Position numbers and translations under genes: made by a program
The notes under the pieces: generated by a model
Told to the model about the DNA's origin: nothing
The model's database searches: none
Seen by the model: only the letters and a program-made list of their open reading frames with translations
Shown: one piece after another, positions 6,560 through 9,629 of the stretch
Numbering within the stretch: position 1 is the stretch's first letter
How the letters are laid out: each line of letters starts with the position of its first letter
Source: Halomonas halophila
GTDB taxonomy: Bacteria > Pseudomonadota > Gammaproteobacteria > Pseudomonadales > Halomonadaceae
Assembly (NCBI GenBank): GCA_002433675.1
Contig: DJIP01000383.1
Span: 1 to 9,629, forward strand
DNA: 9,629 bases
Direction: 5' to 3'

Positions 6560-6592
6560 TTGACTAAATTCGCCATAGCGTTGATCAAATTG
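6556..6592. promoter_or_regulatory. 8-bp inverted repeat over the regulator promoter, candidate autoregulatory operator
   Basis: CAATTTGA (6556-6563) and TCAAATTG (6585-6592) form perfect 8-bp arms with a 21-base spacer. The distal arm overlaps the candidate -10, and the proximal arm ends six bases before the regulator ATG. The proximal arm is also part of a smaller perfect palindrome, TTGATCAA (6581-6588). Placement over the promoter and start suggests negative autoregulation, but no protein is assigned from sequence alone. Confidence 0.45.
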
Positions 6593-6597
6593 GCCCC

Positions 6598-7842
6598 ATG
6601 CCCGAAATCGATAGATACGTAGAGAGCCAGGTTGAGATCCGGGGTGAGCGCCACGCCGAGAGCCAGGTCGACAGCCAGGTCGAGGACCACTCCGAAAGCC
6701 AGGCTGAAAGTGAGGTAGAGAGTGAGGCCGACAGTGACGCCCGCTGGCCCGACAGCCATCCCTATCCACGCCCGGACTCGCCGCCGCTGTTGTCGCCCGA
6801 CCAGGCCGAACACACCCTGGACGTATGGCTGGTGCCCAAGTTTTCGATGCTGACGCTGTTCTGCCTGCTCGAGCCGCTCCGGGTGGCCAACCGTTTCGGT
6901 CGCGATCTGTTTGCCTGGCGGCTGCTGTCCGCCGATGGCGAGGCGGTGACGGCCAGCAATGGCGTACGCATCGATGTCGACGGACGCCTGTCGGAGGTTA
7001 CCGAGGCCGACTGGTACCAGGGGCTTTCATCCAAGGGGCGTCTGATGGTGGTGTCCTCCTACGAACCGGAAGCCTGTATCGGTACCGAGGATCTGGCCCT
7101 GCTCAAGCGACTGGCGGCCCATGGCGTCTGGCTTGGGGGGCTGGACACCGCACCCTTTATCCTGGCCAGGGCGGGCGTGCTGGAGGGCTACCCGGTGGCG
7201 CTGCACTGGGAAAGTGTGCCGGCCTTTCGCGAGGAATTTCCTGAACTGGAGGTGCGAGCAGACAGCTATGTGTGGGAAGGCGGACGCCTGACCGGCTCCG
7301 GCGGCGCCGCCAGTATCGACATGATGCTCGCCTGGATCGCGACCCTTTATGGCCCTTCGCTGGCCGAGGCGGTGGGGCGACAGATTGTGCATTCTCGACC
7401 GGCGGAGGCCAGGGGAGCCGCACCAACGCAGGATGCAGCGGGCGGGAGGGGCGGGGCCAGCACCACCTGGGCGGTGGATCGGGCTTCGCCCAGGGCGTTG
7501 CCGCGTGGGGTACTGCGCGCGCTGGCGGTGATGGAGGCCAATCTCGCTCAGGCACTGCCGATTCCCGACATTTGTCGTCTGGCGGGTCTTTCCCAGCGCC
7601 AGTTGACCCGACTATTCGTGCAGGAGTTCGGCGAGACGCCCAAGCAGTGCTATCTGAACATGCGGCTGGATCAGGCACAGCGCATTCTGGCTGACAGTCG
7701 CACTGCGGTGACCGAGGTGGCGGTGGCGGTGGGCTTCAGCCACCTGGCGCACTTCTCCAGAGCCTACCGCAAGCGCTTTGGCGAGTCGCCGAGCGTGACC
7801 GCCCGGCGTGGGCTGCGGCCACCGGCGCCGGCGGAAGGCTAG
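6598..7842 (+). CDS. GATase1-like/AraC-family transcriptional regulator (GbdR/CdhR/ArgR type)
   Basis: A 414-residue activator-type protein. Residues about 75-255 form a DJ-1/PfpI (GATase1-like) domain beginning LDVWLVPKFSMLTLFCLLEPLRVANRFG; the nucleophile-Cys position reads GGLDTAPF, so the domain is probably a sensor, not an enzyme. A low-complexity linker (265-300) leads to the AraC double helix-turn-helix (about 306-404: IPDICRLAGLSQRQLTRLF, then VTEVAVAVGFSHLAHFSRAYRKRFGESP). Relatives GbdR, CdhR and ArgR control glycine betaine, carnitine and arginine catabolism, which fits both neighbouring gene sets. It is divergent from the six-gene operon and convergent with a second dioxygenase gene, and probably regulates both. 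Residues 1-70 are an unusual acidic, repetitive extension (ESQV-type repeats). No clear Shine-Dalgarno precedes the ATG; a TTG at 6790 would start just before the conserved domain but also lacks one. The effector is unknown. Confidence 0.88.
   Translation: MPEIDRYVESQVEIRGERHAESQVDSQVEDHSESQAESEVESEADSDARWPDSHPYPRPDSPPLLSPDQAEHTLDVWLVPKFSMLTLFCLLEPLRVANRFGRDLFAWRLLSADGEAVTASNGVRIDVDGRLSEVTEADWYQGLSSKGRLMVVSSYEPEACIGTEDLALLKRLAAHGVWLGGLDTAPFILARAGVLEGYPVALHWESVPAFREEFPELEVRADSYVWEGGRLTGSGGAASIDMMLAWIATLYGPSLAEAVGRQIVHSRPAEARGAAPTQDAAGGRGGASTTWAVDRASPRALPRGVLRALAVMEANLAQALPIPDICRLAGLSQRQLTRLFVQEFGETPKQCYLNMRLDQAQRILADSRTAVTEVAVAVGFSHLAHFSRAYRKRFGESPSVTARRGLRPPAPAEG
6619..6738 (+). repeat. Imperfect in-frame repeat encoding the acidic N-terminal tail of the regulator
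   Basis: Copies of a 12-base unit near gagagccaggtc recur in frame, with diverged copies such as gaaagccaggct and gagagtgaggcc. They encode ESQV, ESQV, DSQV, ESQA, ESEV, ESEA and DSDA. The resulting segment (residues 8-48) is rich in Glu, Ser, Gln and Val and strongly acidic, so it is probably disordered or helical. Confidence 0.6.
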
Positions 7843-7851
7843 CCGGTGGCC
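7817..7851. terminator. Strong hairpin between the convergent genes, possible bidirectional terminator
   Basis: Perfect 10-bp arms GGCCACCGGC (7817-7826) and GCCGGTGGCC (7842-7851), separated by 15 bases, span the regulator stop codon. They end 12 bases before the stop of the converging dioxygenase gene. There is no T-run on either side (only TTGAAT follows on the plus strand), so intrinsic termination is uncertain although the position is right. Confidence 0.45.
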
Positions 7852-7862
7852 TTGAATCGCTG

Positions 7863-9131
7863 TCAGGCCTGTCCGGTCTCGGCCAGTGCCCGCTCGCGGC
7901 GACGGCGCTGGACGATGCGATAGCGCGAGCGCACCTCATCGCGCTCGAGGTAGCAGCCCTGCAGCCAGCGGTGGCCGGAGTCGCCTTCGAAGGCGTCGCG
8001 AGCGTGCAACAGGCGGCGGTTGTCGAAGATCACCAGGTCGCCGGGGGCATAGGTGAAACGCAGGGCGAAGCGGGGCTCGCGCAGGCGTTGCTGCAGCGCC
8101 ATCAGTGCTCGATAGGCCTCCTCGACCTGGTCGAAATCGGTCATCAGCGGGCCGCGCAGGAAGTCGGCGATGCGTACCTCGAGCAATTGCTGCTGTTCAT
8201 CGAGCACGATCATCGGCGAGTGCCAGACGTAATCGGTGGTCTTCGCGGTATTGGCGTAGCGCCAGTGGACGCGAGTCAGGGTCGCGAAGGCCTCGGGGTC
8301 TTCCTCGCGCAGGGCCTCGGCCACTGCGAAGCCGTCGAGCATCACCGCCTGGCCGCCGGCCACGCTGTTCTCGAGACAGTGCAGGAACTGAAGACCGGGG
8401 TGGTACTCACGGGTCGGCAGGTCCACGTGGGGCGGCAGGGCGATCGAGGTGTAGGCGTTGGAGTCCGGGTCCGGCTTGGCGCGAACGTTGAACAGGGTGC
8501 CGAAGTTGGTGGCCCGCAAGGGCCCGAAACGCTCGGCGATGTTCTCCAGGGTGCCGGGCTCGGTGGGCAGGCCGCGCAGCCGAACGAGGCCATGGCGCAG
8601 CAAGGCGTCAAGCGCCGGTGCCAGGATCGTCTCTTCTTCGGGGCTGTCGGCCTCTGTGGTGGTCCAGCCGCCGGCGTCCAGGGTGACCGGTTCCTTGTCC
8701 GGACCGCCGAGCCAGGTCTCGACCGGTACCAGCGGCGCCAGCGGATCTTCGGTGTTGTCGTAGTCGTGGGCCCTCAGCCAGCCGGGGTGAAAGCGCAGGT
8801 TGCGTTGTTCCGGTGTCATCAGCAGTTCGACGGCGCCACTGGCGTCCAGCGTCGCTTGTGCAATTTCCGGCCAGGCGTCCAGGCTCGACAGATCGAGGAT
8901 GCGCTCCCTTGTCGCCGGATTGATGGTGCTGTCGTCGGCGGCGTTTTCGCGCAGCCAGACGCTGTGATAGCGGCTGACACGGCCGTCCTGCCAGTTCACG
9001 GTCAGCACTCTTGGCGTCGAGGCAACGCTTGCGATGGGCACCTCGATCGGCCAGGCGTCATAGTCCGGGGTGCGCGGTAGATCGACCGACGCGGACTGCT
9101 CGTGTTCGCTGGTGTGCTGTGGCTGGTTCAT
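7863..9131 (-). CDS. Second gamma-butyrobetaine-hydroxylase-like Fe(II)/2-oxoglutarate dioxygenase
   Basis: A 422-residue TauD/BBOX-family protein with a DUF971-type N-terminal domain (about 38-120) and a jelly-roll. The iron triad is H235 and D237 in LPPHVDLPTREYHPG and H376 in LLHARDAF; R388 in HRWLQGCY fits the 2-oxoglutarate anchor. SNAYTSIALPPHVD followed by GLQFLHCLENSVAGGQ is close to bacterial BBOX wording, so gamma-butyrobetaine to L-carnitine is the first guess. Two differences argue caution. The N-terminal zinc cysteines are missing (WLRENAADDSTINP). The Asn-containing segment that contacts the substrate carboxylate in human BBOX seems replaced by RIADFLRGPL. I chose the ATG at 9131 because GGAG lies five bases upstream; an in-frame ATG at 9323 would read through the operator-like repeats and add 64 low-complexity residues. 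It is transcribed alone, probably under the neighbouring AraC-type regulator. A trimethyllysine or other betaine hydroxylase is possible. Confidence 0.82.
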   Translation of the reverse strand: MNQPQHTSEHEQSASVDLPRTPDYDAWPIEVPIASVASTPRVLTVNWQDGRVSRYHSVWLRENAADDSTINPATRERILDLSSLDAWPEIAQATLDASGAVELLMTPEQRNLRFHPGWLRAHDYDNTEDPLAPLVPVETWLGGPDKEPVTLDAGGWTTTEADSPEEETILAPALDALLRHGLVRLRGLPTEPGTLENIAERFGPLRATNFGTLFNVRAKPDPDSNAYTSIALPPHVDLPTREYHPGLQFLHCLENSVAGGQAVMLDGFAVAEALREEDPEAFATLTRVHWRYANTAKTTDYVWHSPMIVLDEQQQLLEVRIADFLRGPLMTDFDQVEEAYRALMALQQRLREPRFALRFTYAPGDLVIFDNRRLLHARDAFEGDSGHRWLQGCYLERDEVRSRYRIVQRRRRERALAETGQA

Positions 9132-9162
9132 CGGGACTCCGTCGAAGCTGGGGCGGGCGCCT

Positions 9163-9207
9163 TGTGCGTCATGGATGGCTGCGCCCGCGCTGTGCGTCAT
9201 GGATGGC
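9163..9207. repeat. 17-bp direct repeat in the dioxygenase leader
   Basis: The sequence tgtgcgtcatggatggc occurs twice without mismatch, at 9163-9179 and 9191-9207 (28-bp period), and the flanking bases are also similar. It lies 32-76 bp before the dioxygenase ATG. It could be a regulatory site or the relic of a small duplication. Confidence 0.6.
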
Positions 9208-9223
9208 GGCGCCGGCAGGCGCC
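9208..9223. other. Short GC hairpin in the leader
   Basis: GGCGCC (9208-9213) and GGCGCC (9218-9223) are self-complementary hexamers around GGCA, giving a compact 6-bp stem directly beside the 17-bp direct repeats. It may structure the 5' leader of the dioxygenase message. Confidence 0.35.
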
Positions 9224-9260
9224 TCAGTGGGGACCAGCTTGCCTGCCCAGCGGTGCCATC

Positions 9261-9299
9261 ATCGTGCAGGAATCGACAGGTATCGTGCACAATCCGACA
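9261..9299 (-). promoter_or_regulatory. Two 18-bp half-sites at 21-bp spacing, AraC-family operator candidate
   Basis: On the minus strand the half-sites read TGTCGGATTGTGCACGAT (9299-9282) and TGTCGATTCCTGCACGAT (9278-9261), sharing TGTCGnnTnnTGCACGAT at 14 of 18 positions. Their starts are 21 bp apart, two helical turns, which is the classic arrangement for tandem AraC-family binding. A TGTCG-led direct repeat also recalls the Pseudomonas ArgR site. The pair lies 130-168 bp before the dioxygenase ATG. The AraC-type regulator encoded next door is the natural candidate to bind it. The repeat is directly seen; binding is inferred. Confidence 0.6.
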
Positions 9300-9328
9300 T
9301 TCAGGGCGTGCTGTGATGTTCATGTTGC

Positions 9329-9629
9329 TGTCAAAGGAGGCGTCGTCTTGGCTCCCGGGGGCTGGCGCCGTGTTGTTGTTGACTGAGGGCGAAAGCCGCG
9401 GGTGAAGCTCGAGGCGGAGGCGGAGCCGCTGGCCAGGGCGAACAGGGCAACAGATGGTGGGCCCGTGTCAAAGGAGGCGTCGTCTTGGCTCCCTGGGGCT
9501 GGCGCCGTGTTGTTGTTGACTGCGGGCGAAAGCCGCGGGTGAAGCTCGAGGCGGAGGCGGAGGCGGAGCCGCTGGCCAGGGCGAACAGGGCAACAGATGG
9601 TGGGCCCGTGTCAAAGGAGGCGTCGTCTT
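9329..9629. repeat. Non-coding tandem repeat, units of 137 and 143 bp, continuing past the window
   Basis: Copy 1 is 9329-9465, copy 2 is 9466-9608 and copy 3 begins at 9609 and runs off the edge. Copies 1 and 2 differ by two substitutions (g/t in ctccc[g/t]gggg, a/c in gactg[a/c]gggc) and by one extra ggcgga hexamer in an internal ggcgga run of copy 2. Each unit starts tgtcaaaggagg and contains tgttgttgttgac. The periods are not multiples of three, so the array is not an in-frame protein repeat. There are no unique spacers and no terminal inverted repeats. I recognise no known element, and otherwise see no gene in this stretch. Confidence 0.85.

Larger units (their letters stand above)
6437..6597. 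promoter_or_regulatory. Divergent promoter region between the operon and its regulator
   Basis: A 161-bp gene-free stretch between two divergent starts, so both promoters and their operators should lie here. The half next to the regulator is AT-rich; the half next to the operon is GC-rich and holds an imperfect dyad. No convincing consensus -35/-10 pair is visible on the minus strand for the operon, which suits a promoter that needs an activator. Confidence 0.6.
9132..9328. promoter_or_regulatory. Upstream regulatory region of the second dioxygenase gene
   Basis: Gene-free leader of about 200 bp holding three kinds of repeat, described separately. Open frames crossing it are short or are N-terminal run-ons with no ribosome binding site. 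No sigma-70 promoter with good -35 and -10 boxes is visible on the minus strand. Confidence 0.5.

Noticed and set aside
7971..9080. Plus-strand open frame of 369 codons opposite the second dioxygenase
   Set aside because: Antisense shadow of a protein with the HxD...H iron triad; no family features of its own.
9132..9323. N-terminal extension of the second dioxygenase to the ATG at 9323
   Set aside because: No ribosome site, low-complexity peptide from repeated DNA, and it would translate the operator-like repeats; the ATG at 9131 has GGAG at proper spacing and gives a normal family length.
9329..9629. CRISPR array or insertion-sequence end
   Set aside because: Units follow one another without unique spacers, are far longer than CRISPR repeats, and show no terminal inverted repeats or transposase.

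Overview
The window is GC-rich and gene-dense. Codon use, solute-related gene content and close resemblance of some products to Pseudomonas enzymes suggest a halophilic gammaproteobacterium, most likely of the Halomonas/Chromohalobacter group. That assignment is inference; there is no rRNA or other taxonomic marker here.

Layout. Positions 6436 down to 1 are one minus-strand gene train: a TmpA-like Fe(II)/2-oxoglutarate hydroxylase, a TmpB-like HD-domain oxygenase, an AruI-like ThDP-dependent 2-oxo acid decarboxylase, a short AT-rich gap with direct repeats (2876-2931), an OpuAC/ProX-type periplasmic binding protein, a class II aldolase/adducin-family protein and an AruH-like aminotransferase that runs off the left edge. 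Four of the five junctions are ATGA stop/start overlaps; the only real break is just before the binding protein. A 161-bp divergent region (6437-6597) separates this train from a plus-strand GATase1-like/AraC-family regulator (6598-7842). A second gamma-butyrobetaine-hydroxylase-like dioxygenase (7863-9131, minus) converges on the regulator across a strong hairpin. Its upstream region carries two 18-bp half-sites spaced 21 bp apart, a typical AraC-family operator layout. The right end (9329 to the edge) is a non-coding tandem repeat with units of 137 and 143 bp.

How the genes may work together. TmpA/TmpB are known to convert 2-(trimethylammonio)ethylphosphonate to glycine betaine and phosphate. 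AruH/AruI are known to transaminate arginine and decarboxylate 2-ketoarginine. OpuAC proteins bind quaternary ammonium compounds. GATase1/AraC regulators of the GbdR/CdhR/ArgR type control betaine, carnitine and arginine catabolism. Finding all of these in one overlapping operon suggests a catabolic route for a cationic or quaternary-ammonium compound. Both an amino acid transamination/decarboxylation step and a two-oxygenase cleavage step would belong to it. The substrate cannot be read from the sequence. No aldehyde dehydrogenase, permease or ATPase is visible in the window.
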